Source: Ixodes scapularis (lineage: Eukaryota; Arthropoda; Arachnida; Ixodida; Ixodidae). Taken from it: 64,000 nucleotides of DNA. The notes below the pieces were generated by a model. That model was not told the DNA's origin. It was given only the letters and a program-made list of their open reading frames with translations, and ran no database searches. Within the stretch, counting starts at the first letter, position 1. Every line of letters begins with the position of its first letter. Location of the stretch: positions 177,937,109 to 178,001,108 of the forward strand of contig NW_024609835.1 of assembly GCF_016920785.2 (NCBI RefSeq). The letters are read 5' to 3'. The position numbers and the translations under genes are program-made. Shown piece by piece: positions 34,401 to 44,787 of the stretch.

Positions 34401-35337
34401 TTTTAGGACAGACCCGAACAAAGAGCTCTTCCGGGATGACCGTTTCGTCTGCCCCTGTGTCGATTTTGAAAATCACGTTGGAGGACTCGAGGAGAACTGG
34501 AATTTCCCACTTTGAGACAACTGAGTGAGATGCAACTCCAAGGAAGCCTGCTTCTTCGTCGACGTTATCAACGTTTCTGACATTTCTTGATGATCGACAC
34601 ACGGCCTCGAAGTGTCCTTTCTTTCCGCACTTTCTGCAGAACGCTTCTTTCGCCGGACAGGATGCTCGATTGTGTAGCTCTTTTCCGCACCAGCCGCACT
34701 GCCTGGAGGAGTCGCCTCCGCTTGGATTCGAAGGGGCTTTCTTTTTGAAGTTTGCCGCCCTCCTCTTCCCCTGTACCAGGCTGACTTGCTCGTCCCGTAG
34801 ACCGTGGAGCTCCTCCTGCTGCTGCTTGACGGTCTCGTGCTGTCGTGCCACCAGGAGGGCTTTCTGCAGGTTAAGGTCCGGATCGAGCTGCAGGGCCCTG
34901 GAAACCTTGTGGTCTTGGAGGCCGACAACAAGGCGATCTCGGATTAAATCTTCACGCAGGTCTCCGTAGTTGCAAGTAGTAGAGAGTGTATGCAACGCGG
35001 TAACAAAATCCTCGACGGACTCGCCCTCTTGTTGCGTTCTGGTGTTAAACTTTGCCCTCTCGTAAATTATGTTCCGTCGGGGAATGAAGTAGGCCTCGTA
35101 CTGGTTTAGCGCGACTTCAAACTTCTTTTGTTCCGCCGGCTCAAGCTTGAAGGTGTTAAAGATCTCCTCTGCTTGCGGGCCCATTAGGTAGACCAAAGCG
35201 TCGACTTGACCTGCTTCGGGCTTCGCATCCAGTCCAGATGCCGTGCGGAACCGAAGAAATCGTTTTTTCCACGAGGGCCAGTCGTTAGGCGTTGCAAAGC
35301 TGAATGGTTCGGGCGGCGTAATTTGGAATGAAGCCAT
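31486..35337 (-). CDS. Gag-Pol polyprotein of the LTR retrotransposon, 1283 aa
   Basis: A single fused frame. Gag-like region (about 1-200), then two CCHC zinc knuckles (C214/C217/H222/C227 and C234/C237/H242/C247) that bind the RNA. An aspartic protease follows with D-T-G at 293-295, then reverse transcriptase with VDFTELN near 469 and the catalytic box HMDD at 565-568 (H in place of the usual Y). Next are an RNase H region (SADASSYGLGAVLRQ), and an integrase with an HHCC zinc domain and DD-E core (D in IDLFF, D in SDNGPQF, E in GMAESAVK). No env follows. There is no frameshift between gag and pol and no stop, so the element could still be coding-competent. The start codon is the ATG about 140 bp downstream of the primer-binding site. 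Confidence 0.95.
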   Translation of the reverse strand: MASFQITPPEPFSFATPNDWPSWKKRFLRFRTASGLDAKPEAGQVDALVYLMGPQAEEIFNTFKLEPAEQKKFEVALNQYEAYFIPRRNIIYERAKFNTRTQQEGESVEDFVTALHTLSTTCNYGDLREDLIRDRLVVGLQDHKVSRALQLDPDLNLQKALLVARQHETVKQQQEELHGLRDEQVSLVQGKRRAANFKKKAPSNPSGGDSSRQCGWCGKELHNRASCPAKEAFCRKCGKKGHFEAVCRSSRNVRNVDNVDEEAGFLGVASHSVVSKWEIPVLLESSNVIFKIDTGADETVIPEELFVRVCPKTKLQPARRRLQGPDGKPLAISGMATLSMTFAGSTSREEVYVLRGLRTPLLGKPAIEKLSVLAQVDSVKTLNPLSEFAQVFQGLGTFEEEYDLKLKSEAKPFALTSPRRVPLPLFQKTRQELERMQTLGVISPVTEPTTWCAPMVVVPKPSGAVRICVDFTELNRYVRREWHPIPAVEYTIGMLRGASTFSKLDANSGFWQIPLSEKSKEYTTFITPFGRFYFNRLPFGVSSAPEHFQRRMGQVLSGMEGVVCHMDDVLIWGATQAQHDERLRAVLKRVQTAGITLNREKCEFNVTEISFLGHKIGCNEVRPDKQKLAAVTEMRHPTSKTELRRMMGMATYLARFVPRMAEVLQPLSSMISSRQEFVWGPAQEEAFQNWKTLLSSDPVLGIYDPNRETVVSADASSYGLGAVLRQKQDKGQFKGISYASRTLSDTERRYAQIEKEGLALVWASETFRDYLLGTQFCLETDHKPLVSLFGSKGIDELTPRLQRMRMRLMRYTYDIVYVPGRDLTVADTLSRSPLQKAESTELEDDVQGYLHWVASSIPVTAPSLQQIAEEQKRDPVCQALVKLCAKGWPSRRDVGLSLKSYWEERQNIAVNNDVLMCGSRIVIPSTLRQTVLEIVHEGHFGIEKCRGRAKSSVRWPSIDADIERLVKNCHSCLKQITNRKMPLQQTEFPDRPWQRIAIDLFFLGGKWWVVMTDYFSRYPELAPLSSLSSSAVINHCKSIFARHGIPEVVVSDNGPQFSRALGAEFSRFAREYNFRHVTSSPHYHQSNGMAESAVKIIKGSLKKTGDAYKTLLSYRTSPLKNGFSPAELLMGRRLRTALPTSSESLQPRTPDLRKLAAFEKTQRCRQKKDYDRRHGVRDLSELSDGTEVWIIDLQRKGIVQGRPAEPRSYWVETDESSVRRNRTHLIPLPATTSENRSETVQVAPESAETSSDQRTVAPQCNDTSHTHTRSGRCVVPPARFQAS

Positions 35338-35478
35338 CTTACTTGAGGTACGATTTTGGTGGCGTACTTGTAGTCCTTCCTGTAGCCTCGCAGGACGGCT
35401 GGCTCTGTCGATTGGAAATGCGATGACCTTGGTTCAGGGTTTTCTACGTCCGGTATCCGTGGTGGCTCAGCCTGGGCG

Positions 35479-35493
35479 CCACTTCTGACACCA
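35479..35493 (-). other. Primer-binding site, tRNA-Leu-like
   Basis: Directly abuts the 5' LTR. Minus strand reads TGGTGTCAGAAGTGG, which I recognise as the complement of a tRNA-Leu 3' end including CCA. A tRNA database comparison would confirm the isoacceptor. Confidence 0.75.
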
Positions 35494-35681
35494 TGTTCGC
35501 TATGTTCGAGCGAGCAGCAGAGACGAGCGTAGGCGAGGTTCAACAGCGAACAACAAGAAGAAGTTTATTCACTCGAAACAGCGGTTTATATCGCCACAGC
35601 TGATAGCGCCGACGCGGGGTTGTAACTGCTGACTCAACCCACGTGCCGAGCCCGAGCTGACGAGAAGCGTCTTATCACACA
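35494..35681 (-). repeat. 5' LTR of the retrotransposon
   Basis: 188 bp, reading TGTGTGATAAG...CGAACA on the minus strand. It contains GATATAAGCC, a TATA-like box, and about 20 bp downstream AATAAA, a possible polyadenylation signal. It is nearly identical to the copy at 31239-31426, differing at a G/C, a G/A and a C/T site. Confidence 0.93.
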
Positions 35682-35686
35682 GAGAC

Positions 35687-37790
35687 AACCGGCACCCAGT
35701 TCGCGCACTTTATGTCTTACCTTTGCTATTCCCCGAGCTACAATTCCTTCGTCAACCGTTGCGTCAACTGCACATCACGGAGGAGTGTAAATCATTCGCC
35801 CGCAAAACCAAAAGCCGTTCTAAAAAAAAAAGCAAATCCGAAGCAACCTCTTGGCTTACCTCAGCACGGTAACACGAAATTATGGCGTAGCCGCGTAGCG
35901 TAAAAGGATGTTAAATCGCTTGCCACCAGATGGCAGGGTCAAGCAGAGTAATCGCAAGTAACTAGGCTAGGTGGCGCTAAGTACCACCCAATTCATGTTT
36001 TACAAAAAAAAATATTCTTATTTTCTTACGCCACAATTGCGTTTCCTATTCTTCGGGAACCTCTAACACATGTAGACACGACACGCACACTACAAGTATC
36101 AGGTCAACATATATTGAGCGCATACACAGGCATCGCACATACAAACATCAATACAACAGCACACGACTCCAAACACTACCCTGTGCTCTGCGTTTCCGTC
36201 TTTTATACTGGTCATTTTGAACGTACGGAATTTTTCGGTGACTCCCTAAGCAATAAAAAATATTCCGAACATGTTCATTTTTTTCCAGCAATGTCATACA
36301 TCTGAAACTATTTTTAATGGCTCAGGGGACGAATCTCTTATTAAAGAGAAAACGCTCGATCATGCCGTAATTATTTGAAAGCCAATATATCGAGCCGCTC
36401 CAATGTGGTTCCAACCCATGAGTGTGTTTTTCCGCACGGCCCTTCGTAGCCAGTATTTATATTGTAGCGTTTGTTTTTCTATTTGTGCTGTTCGCGCACG
36501 GCTGCAATTGCCGTCTTGAATTAATCTTTGCAGAGTGGATATTCACTCAGCTGGAAGTGATGCTTCACGGGCAGAGAAATCGCTTTTCGATCAACTTGAA
36601 TGCAGTCGAAGCCGCGACTTGCGGCAACTGTTAAGTGTACAGAGCTACGCCGTTGCGAGCTCGAAAACTTCTAGCGCTCATCCCAGCGCGCCACTTGGAG
36701 GGCAGTTTCTACAGGGACCGTAATATATTTAAACAGTAAAATAAAGGATAGCGTTTTTTTTTCGATTTTACCTGTCTCTTTTTTTTTTTTTGTTTTATGC
36801 TAAACTTCTATTGTAAATATACGTACTTTCCGTCATACTTTCGTAATGTTCAGTCTTTTCCCCAGAGCGCAATCGCTCTCGGGGACCGACAGACACATTG
36901 GCCACTGTACGATAGGAGCTTACCGTTCAGACCAGCGTTCCAACATGACTATCCACACGTCGATCGACTGCACGAAATCCCTTAATTGGTTTTAAACTCT
37001 TTAATGTAAAGCGGAATGTCATCCTGCGACACCCCGCCCCCTCCGATCACGGCCCGACCAGCGGCATCTATGCCCGACAGTTTACGTCATCTCATCTTGT
37101 TGTTACACCACTGATACGCGAACACACGGTCACATCGGCGATAATTCCAGTCTTCTGTTCACAACCCACAACACTGCCATCACGATGTCGCTGACACGCA
37201 GAAATACAGAACCACGTTGACGATGTTGCTGACACGCAGAAATACAGAATCACGTTGACCCCCGGGTGGCACTCGGCACGGGACAACGGAACCGAACTCA
37301 GCACTGAAGGCAGCCGGCAGGAAAACCTGCCTGCCTTGGACGCAGTTCCCGCGATTTCCATGACGTCGAAAACGTCGACACAGTTCCTCGTGGTTTCGCT
37401 GCTGTAGCTCCGCGTGTGTCCCGCAAATCGGAAACGGCCGTCTTACCCAGTGTATGTAGCGCTGCTGGCACTGCTCCGGAACTTCGCTGTTTCTAGCGGC
37501 TTCATTAGCTCGTTTGATAAAATTAGTGGTAAAAACGTCAATGCAACCGAAATGTTCTGCACGTTTGGACTAGAAGACAGAATTACAGGCGGCCTTCGCT
37601 GCCGCTGAAGCTTAATCGACTCGACATTAATGCTCGAAAAACGAAACCGAAAGAAGATGAGTCGGGAGGGCGAAAGCTTTCTCCGGTCTGCCTGGAGAAG
37701 GAGGAAAACGTCTCGGTGAATAATAAGGACTTTAATTTTCCTTTCATCGGTCTGGGTTTGTTTATGTGTGTTTTAATGAATAAAAAAAAA
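35687..37790. other. Intergenic, no gene seen
   Basis: Mixed sequence with a two-copy tandem repeat at 37165. Frames are short and look random. Confidence 0.5.
37165..37258 (+). repeat. Two-copy tandem repeat, about 39-bp period
   Basis: GCTGACACGCAGAAATACAG followed by AANCACGTTGAC, repeated twice. Confidence 0.8.
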
Positions 37791-37794
37791 GCTT

Positions 37795-38008
37795 TACGAA
37801 AAAAAAAAAAATCCCCGCTCCTCTGGGGATTGAACCTTTGACCACTTGGTCAGTAGCGCGATGTTTTACCCCTGCGCCAACTGAACAAGGAGGAATTCGC
37901 CCTCCTCCTTTCATCTGAACTGCCGTTCCTCCCTTCTCTGGGCAATTTGTCCGCAACAAGGAGGAACAGTCGCTGTTGCCACCTTTCTCCTCCTTTTTTT
38001 CTTAGAGT
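37795..38008 (-). mobile_element. tRNA-derived SINE inserted in the LINE
   Basis: Minus strand has pol III promoter boxes: A-box-like TGGCGCAGGGG (complement of 37869-37879) and B-box GGTTCAATCCC (37825-37836 region), spaced as in a tRNA. The tail is T/A-rich. The head CACTCTAAGAAAAAAAGGAG resembles the fragment at 30881. The acceptor arms do not pair, so this is not a functional tRNA gene. Confidence 0.55.
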
Positions 38009-38214
38009 GCACTTCTCATATAGAGTATAGTTTTCGTACGCCAATACATGATTCATGGCGCTTTTGATACTCTTTGCGAACACCTGGTCATTCACTAAGT
38101 TTGAATTCAGTTTCCATAGCTCCCAATCGAACTTCGTTACCTTCCGATCTTCTTTCCCAGTCATTATGGCCACAATGCACTAATCTAAAAAAAAGCAGCA
38201 AAAAAAATAAAAAA

Positions 38215-38881
38215 ATAAAGAAAAAGAGGCTTAACGTTATAGTGACTAAGGTTCCCTATTCGCTCAATATCGACGTAAATTCTATCAAGCCTGGCATGTC
38301 CTGATCCTTGAAAATGCATAAACTTAGCATGTTCTTTTCGTTGCTCGATCATGGCATCATCGTCTAAGTCATATTATTCAGTCATTTCATCTAAAAACTG
38401 GGCACTTTTGTCCTGGCGCACATTTTCGTTTTGCCTATCATTCGCGTGGCAGACAGATAAAGTCGCCCAATAACACTATAATTTTTTAATCTCTCAGGTA
38501 TTGTTCAACGTGTCGGAAAAATGCTGATCGTTCGTTAACCCGATTACGAGCATATATATAAATTACGCGCTTCTGTATGTCATACATCAAGAAGTCAAAC
38601 ACGATAAACCGCTCAGCTTTGTATGTTCCAATGCAAAGCTCAGAAAACATCACGCTTCTCTTTAACCATAAACAGCCTGCTTATGCACAGATAGCGTAAG
38701 AGACGCAGATATCATACACTGGCAAGAACGCTCTATTTATGCGGGAAATGCTACAATAATCCGACAGCTTAGTTTTCTGTATGACAATTATGTCGAGGTC
38801 TTCCTTGAGCAAAAGATGCAACAGCTGATATTGCTTTCTACCCGTACTTAAGCCGCGAACATTTATAGTTGCAATACGCAC
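38215..38881 (-). pseudogene. LINE ORF2 endonuclease remnant
   Basis: Starts MRIATINVRGLSTGRKQ, the usual N-terminus of APE-type LINE endonucleases. DLDIIVIQKTKL follows; the catalytic glutamate of the QET motif reads K. Then YDICVSYA, a TAA, SAFFRHVEQYLRD, LLGDFICLPR (for the conserved GDFN) and HARLDRIYV near 38270. Several stops. It is followed by a low-complexity AT run and the linker. Confidence 0.75.
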
Positions 38882-39297
38882 AATGTCTTCGAGCTCAGAT
38901 AATATAACTTACATAATAGAGCACCTAGTGAGTTGGCTCTATATCCAAGTTGTCAGGAGGTACTCGTGGTTCCGGAAGGAAGCAACCCTCCTTGTAGGCC
39001 ACTTTTTTGAAGCCGAGCTGCAGCTTGCGCTCTTCTTCCGTGTGACCTGGTGGCGGAATCCCACGAGGCGGTCCTTTTGTCGGTTGGGAACCTGGTTTAA
39101 ATATCTCAGCTCCGTTTACATCGTCAACAAGTTCCTTGAGAGATCGGCTGCTGTAGCTCTGAGAATGGTCGACTGGCTTGACCAGATCCGCTCCTTGTTC
39201 CACCGCCGATTACCGTTAAGAAACACCGTTGCCCAATAACGATTGTCGTGCGGTCGCTTCATTCTCTCCGGACGCTTTGGTGTTTGCAGCAGCGTTG

Positions 39298-40175
39298 TTA
39301 ACTGCAGCAGGCGTAAAAGGTCGACTTGACAAGGGGGTCATGTGCTTGGCTTCCTGCCGGAGCTAGTACTTTGATTTCTGCTCTCGCCTCCACTTCCTCC
39401 TCGACCATTTGCATTTCCGAGGTCTCCTCTAACGTCAAGGTCCGGAGATCTGAGCAGCCACGTACGTTCGAGGGCAATCTTCGTCCACGTGCCCGAAACC
39501 GTGACAATGTTGCAGCGCGGTACACAACAGTTCTTTTGAATGTGCCCTGTCTTCTTACAGCACAAGCAGAGTGGCGGCAGACCGGGCACAACTGCTAGCA
39601 CGCTTTCTCCGAACACCCGCAGCTGATGCGGCAGTCTCTCGATGGTGACGCCTTCCTTCAGTGACAATGTCACCGATCGCGTATAGTCGCTAGCACGCGC
39701 CAAAATTCGTCCGTACGCCAAATTTCCCGTCAACCTCAAGCACTTTGTCAAAAGGCTCGAGTGCCTTCCTGACTGCTTCGTTCGTCCGGTAGAAAGGTAG
39801 CCAATAGAGCTTTAGGCAGACGTCGTTTTTTCCTGGGTCCTTTACAAGACACGTCTTCTTCTTCACTTCCATCTTACTGGATTTCACTAAAAGCAGCCTG
39901 GCTGTCTACAACTTCAGTGTTAGCATCCAGACGTGGTTCACTTGGTAGGCTTCTATCGCTAGGACTTTCACAAGCACTCCTAACATGTGCAGCTCTTCGC
40001 GGAAATCATCTCCTTTGTAGGGCCGCCCGGAGAAGTCACAGTATAGAAAAACAAAGTTTAATGTGAGAATACTTGATAGCAGCAGGGGCAGTATAGCACG
40101 GTATTTCTGGGTATGAGTGGAAACAGAAGCACCGCGACTTAACACGGCTGTTTTCACCGCTCCGACGGAGCTCAT
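39298..40175 (-). pseudogene. LINE ORF1 (gag-like) remnant
   Basis: Pieces in order: GRPYKGDDFREELHMLGVLV, NHVWMLTLK, then after a stop KKKTCLVKDPG and LKLYWLPFYRTNEAVRKAL. After a frame change come TLSLKEGVTIERLPHQLRVF and a CCHC-like knuckle LCLCCKKTGHIQKNC. This is the layout of the tick LINE ORF1 nucleic-acid chaperone. At least two TAG stops and one frameshift break it. Confidence 0.78.
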
Positions 40176-41904
40176 GATGAAACAACCGATACGTTGGAAA
40201 AGCTAAAAATATACTAATTATTTTAAAAATAAACAAAAAATGCTATTAAATTAGTTAAAATAAATATGTTTTCAACTATAAATCTTCTTAGAATCATGGG
40301 AAACCCCGAAAGCAACTCATTTTCGAAAGATGCATCATTTTACGGCGTTCCGAAAATTCGCTCAATTTGGACGCATTTCTAGGTTTGTTTTCTTATTGAA
40401 GAGCATTGTTGCGCCAGTGGTCCTTTCCCCTCGTAATCAAGGGGCGAAGGTACCGCCTCGCCTTCCCTGTAAAAGACAAGGAATTCATATAGCGCACGTG
40501 CGTAGCGAGCACCTGCCACCGTGGGAACGACTATAACCGCAAAGGTGCACTATAAGTAACCGAACCCCAGAAACGCTTCCAAATTTAGGGTTTCTTTGAA
40601 ACGCTGTAAAATGCTGCACCTGCCCACTAGATTTCTAACCTGAGTTGATTTAGAGATTTCTGAGGACGTTTCTAATGAAAACCATATGTTTATTTTCACT
40701 CATTTAATTATTACATTTAAGGTACTTTCTAAAATAATTATCATGTTTTTTGCAATCCTTCACGCCCAATGTGGCTGGCAGTTTGTTAGAAGCTTTTCGT
40801 TTCCTGTCAATCAACCTAATTGTAGAGGCACTGTGCACTGCAGAGGGCAACAGTAAAAGCCCTTAATCCTTTTTTCAACGCCCTCTATCAAGCTTTCATC
40901 TGTTTGAGGATGGCATAAATACGATATACCTATAGCCACTTTTGCAATCTGCTCTGATGATCATGAAGATGAGTCGAAAAAAAGTGCACCGGACATTATG
41001 CGTGGGAATTTTGAGACTTTGAAGTGTCCCTCCACCGGAAGCGGCAGGGGCGACCACGTCATCCTCGTCTGCCTGTAGTGTCGGAAGACAGTTAAATCAG
41101 ATCAAGATAAGGCCGCCGTACGCCTTCAAGAGCACAAAAAGTGTGCCCTCCACGTGAAACTAAAAGCCGCACGCTCCAAACCTGGCAAGTGCAACTTGTT
41201 TCTTATTCGCGTAGCTTTATTACAGATAAAATTGAAGCAACGAAGAGGAAAACGCAGTCCCTTGTGTACTCGATAGATACTTTGGATAACCTTCGTGCCA
41301 AAGTATCGATAGATACTTTGGAAAGACTGAAACTCAAGTTTTAGCAGTAAATGATATTATTCCAGAACGCTTTTCGCCGCAGCTTTCCCTTCAGTAATGC
41401 ATGGCATGGGCTGTCGAGAAGCTCAAACATAAGGACGACATCACCCACTGCTTCTGTAGGATCCTGTGCTGGGCGGCAGTCCCGCAGCACCAAAGGGACG
41501 GGCAGCTTGGGGACCTATTTTGAAGGCGTTGTCCAGGTGCCCAGAACCATGCCAACTTCCTCCCAGCTGTACAAGAAGTGCCTTCTCGAGGTGTACGAGA
41601 GCGGCGTGCCAGTAATCCTAGACGCCATTCGAGACTCCCCAACTGCGTTGACCCTTGACGAGTACCATGATCTCCGAGGATGCCGGCTACTCATCACGGT
41701 GGCGTAAAATGTCATCGTGATGACGACATTTTATGACGATTTTTAACGTGCAAGAGCACATGCCTGCTTACTTTAACATTTATGCTTCATTGTAACGCTA
41801 TAACGGGGGCCATGGTTCTGCAAGAAGTTCTCAAATTTGGTAAGAGGCTCAGGGATGTTTTCATGCTTTTTTAGGATTCAGCATTCTACACACTGATATT
41901 TATG
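40176..41904. other. Intergenic, no confident gene
   Basis: Contains a short palindromic repeat of CGATAGATACTTTGG near 41270-41325 and a plus-strand 118-codon frame at 41351-41707 ending KCLLEVYESGVPVILDAIRD, which I do not recognise. Confidence 0.45.
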
Positions 41905-42360
41905 TCTATTTGCTGGATCGCGATTGACCAGCTCCGCCTATGGACGGGAACGCGGCCACGATCGGCCACCTTCTTGGTAGAGTTATATTATTCTTAGCCA
42001 TCATAGTAATATGGCGGATAGCGCTGTGGCGGCAGGCTGCCATAAATATAGCCGTGGGTCTACTACACTGTACCGTGGGTGATATTTCGTGCTTGATTGA
42101 AGTTGTTCGACGAGGCGGACTCTCGAAACCCGGCGTGAACGGTACCCCCATGATTGAAGACCCGACGAAAGTTTTACGGAAGAGCAGCACCTCTGAGAAA
42201 GTAGCGCAGCTCGCATCGAAAGCAGACGCCGTAATCCCCAGCATTCCTAGAGGCCGTCTCCTTGCGCCCTCTCGGCTATACTCAGCAAAACGCAGTAAAA
42301 TGATATTTCAACCAAACTACTGCAGAAATCCTGAAGCTCCCTGGGATATCTATAGAGGGC
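41905..42360 (+). repeat. Dispersed unclassified repeat, copy 1
   Basis: Shares with 50940-51365 (inverted) the segments AACCCGGCGTGAACGGTA, CGTGGGTGATATTTCGTGCTTGATTG and GGTAGAGTTATATT. An open frame of 141 codons runs through it (41940-42365, with SKPGVNGTPMIEDPTKV). No family recognised. Confidence 0.6.
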
Positions 42361-42597
42361 ACTAATACACTATTATTTAATACCTACTTGAACCTCAGGA
42401 TTGTATACTTTTTATTCCTGGGCCCCATATAATATTGTCTATTGGGTCCTACGGGCCACTTTGACACAATTTTTAATTTATTCTCACTGAAATGAAGAAT
42501 AGTAAAGTTCCCGAGGAATATAATAGCGTCTGACTCATGGCACACACCGCAGTTAAAATTTCGGTATTTTAAATAATACTTTTTATTCCTCAAGACT

Positions 42598-44479
42598 TTC
42601 CAATTCGGCCCGCTTTTTGCCCCTGTAAAGTTGGCACTCCGCCGTGCACTAAGGAGCTTGCGTCCGAGCTACCTGACGCGGAACGGTAAGCGGCGGCTGT
42701 GGGAGCAGCTCGCTCTGCACCTGAACGGGCTGGGGCCTCCAACCAAGAGCTACAAGAAGTGGAAAGAGCATTGGTCCCGGCGCGTGATGAAGGCGCAGAA
42801 GCGAGCTGCACAGCTCAACGAGGCCGCAAGGTAATCTTTGTAGTCTGCTGATGGCGCAATAAAATTTTTTCAGTCGTTTTCGTTGTCAACAGAAGGACCG
42901 GGGGCGGGAGCTCAACCGTGCGCCTACTAGCGTTGTCCCTGGCCAGGATCCTGACGCTGGTGGGCACAGATACGGCGCTCGGGGCCCCTGGGGTGCGGGT
43001 CCTCGGTGAACCGGGCGACCTGCAGGTACGTACTTCAACAATTACCATCATGTTAAAAAAGAGTGCAGGGCAGCGTGCACCAATGCGCTGCTCCGCGGAA
43101 TATCAATGAGGATGCATTTAAGAAACGCGTTGACTTTTTGCAAATATTAGGAGATCTAGCGGAAAACATTGAATCTTTCCAAGTAGTGGCGAAATCTAAT
43201 GTTTGACACTCAAACAGGGACATGCGTCATTTTTGCCACCTCGCCCTTGGCTGTTGCAATAAATCCCTGTGATCTCTTGCTTGTAATTTTTGGGGAGATG
43301 ATGTGCCAGCACTAGACATATATCCCGGTACTCAATGGAAACGTTGTCAAAAAAAGAAAGTGAGAATGCCTCTGAGGTGGCATTCTCAAAATGTTCTCCC
43401 CCGAGGAGAATGCATGCTCATCAAAATTTTTGGTCAACACATGGGAAGCAGACGCAAGGCTGTGTGTCCTCACGAGTTGTTATAAATTCCCCTTCCAGGA
43501 GAGGCCAAGCAGCAGCAGGCGCCAGATGGCAGCCGAGCCAGTGCCCTCCACCTCACGAGGTAAGCTCTCTTGCTAGGGCATCTGGGACCTATCATCAGTG
43601 GTGTAGGTATGAACACCATCATCACCCATACTCGGTTTCCTGGTAGACACGACAGGCCAGGGGCCGTGGGTGCGGCCCACCGTGCCTCACCCCCCCCCCC
43701 CCCCCCCCCCCCGGCAGTCGAGGCAGGACCGGCACGACGCGGCTGCCATCCAGGCCGTGGAGCAGCAGGCCCTGCTGCTGCAGCAGAACGAGGACCAGAC
43801 TGCAGAGGAGAGGGAGTTCTGAGGCCGGGCACAGGCTCAAACTTAACCTTACACGCACTTACAACTAACATGGTTCAGACCAAGGTGCTGCCACGAGGCC
43901 ACAGAAAGCAGTGCATGTCCACAATGGTGCAGAATGAAACAGTTGTGGCATGAGCAAGGTCTTGGCAGACTGTGGGTGTATGGAATTATGCTGCCCAATG
44001 TTAATGAAACTCCTTTGCCATTTCAGCTCCTGGAGGTCCTGGAACGGATATCCGGAAACCTTGACAGGACGGCCTCGGGGCTCGAGAAAACCCACAGCAT
44101 TCTGGTCCAACTGCTCGTCCTGCTGGCCAGCAGGGCGCTGGAGCAGCCCGCAGCCCCGGCCCACCCTGCAGCCCAGGCCCACTTTGCAGCCCCGGCCCAC
44201 CCCGCAGCCCCGGCCTACCCCGCAGCCCCGGTCCACCCCGCAGCCCCGGCCCACCCGGCAACCCCGGCCCACCCCGCAGCTCTGGCCCACCCCGCAGCTC
44301 TGGCCACAGCCCCGGCCCACCCCGCTGCTCCGGCCGCAGCCCTGGCCGCAGCCCTGCCCGAAGCCCTGACCGCAGCCCTGGCCATAGCCCCGATCACAAC
44401 CCCCGCCCCCCTGAAACTAAATCTTAAATTTATTTATTTATTTATTTTATTTATTACACATGCCAAGCCGGCCGTTTAA
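42598..44479 (+). pseudogene. Myb/SANT-like DNA-binding gene of a Harbinger-type element
   Basis: Several exon-like pieces. First, to 42830: TRNGKRRLWEQLALHLNGLG and KWKEHWSRRVMKAQKRAA, a trihelix/SANT-like domain with the KWK motif. Second, 42893-43025: phase-matched after CAACAG, RTGGGSS then LSLARILTLVG. Third, 43499-43559. Fourth, from about 43718: RHDAAAIQAVEQQALLLQQN. Fifth, from 44026 after TTTCAG: LLEVLERISGNLDRTASGLE, a coiled-coil tail followed by a proline-alanine repeat. Harbinger transposons encode such a Myb-like partner that helps the transposase bind DNA. Phases fail between the later pieces, so I call it decayed. Confidence 0.6.
44151..44400 (+). repeat. Proline-alanine coding minisatellite
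   Basis: About 15 imperfect GCAGCCCCGGCCCACCCC-type units, giving repeated P-A-A-P-A-H peptides in one frame, at the tail of the Myb-like gene. A slippage-prone GC-rich tract. Confidence 0.8.
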
Positions 44480-44678
44480 TTTTGCAGCCTGACATCGGCG
44501 CAATAGTCAGATTACAGCAATTGCCAAGAGCTGGGTTAGTCCTTTTTCCTTGGCTATGACCTGTGAAGCAACTAGGAAATATTGGCTGGGCAACAGACGG
44601 ATTTATGCCCAAGCAAGCCATGTCTCGTGTTTGACGAACAGCGACAGCTATACTCGGCAACAAGTTAACACTGAAGTG

Positions 44679-44787
44679 GAAGCTCCTCCCACCTCTTTGC
44701 ACTTTAGCAGAGCGAACAGTAGAGAGGAAGCAAGCTCCTCTCCAGCCTTCGCTCTGCTGAAGTAAGAAGAGGTGGGAGGAGCCTCCG
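44679..44787. repeat. Inverted repeat with arms near 39 bp
   Basis: GGAAGCTCCTCCCACCTCTT at the left pairs with AAGAGGTGGGAGGAGCCTCC at the right around CAGAGCGAA/TTCGCTCTG. Further right, 45061-45262 holds another pair around GTGACGTCAGTGG. Confidence 0.65.

Larger units (their letters stand above)
31239..35681 (-). mobile_element. Complete Ty3/gypsy-type LTR retrotransposon (4,443 bp)
   Basis: The element is bounded by 188-bp direct repeats starting TG and ending CA and flanked by a perfect 5-bp target duplication GAGAC (31234-31238 and 35682-35686). It is transcribed right to left. It has a primer-binding site next to the 5' LTR, a polypurine tract next to the 3' LTR, and one uninterrupted gag-pol frame. 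The two LTRs differ at about three positions, so insertion is fairly recent. The gag-pol similarity (CHMDD polymerase box, fused gag-pol, no env) is of the Metaviridae type seen in many arthropod genomes. Confidence 0.95.
38009..40175 (-). mobile_element. LINE (non-LTR retrotransposon), 5' part only, decayed
   Basis: Reads right to left: ORF1 with an RNA-binding zinc knuckle, then ORF2 apurinic endonuclease, then the endonuclease-RT linker (FDWELWKLN near 38130). It is broken at 38009 by a SINE insertion. No reverse transcriptase is seen beyond the break within the window. Stops and frameshifts throughout mean it is dead. The family looks like the APE-type LINEs abundant in ticks. Confidence 0.8.

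Noticed and set aside
37811..37890. Functional tRNA gene
   Set aside because: A- and B-boxes are present, but acceptor and anticodon arms do not pair well and it sits in a repeat with an A/T-rich tail: a SINE.
43570..43953. Frame with proline run (127 codons)
   Set aside because: Created by the poly-C tract; the neighbouring frame carries the Myb-like coiled coil.
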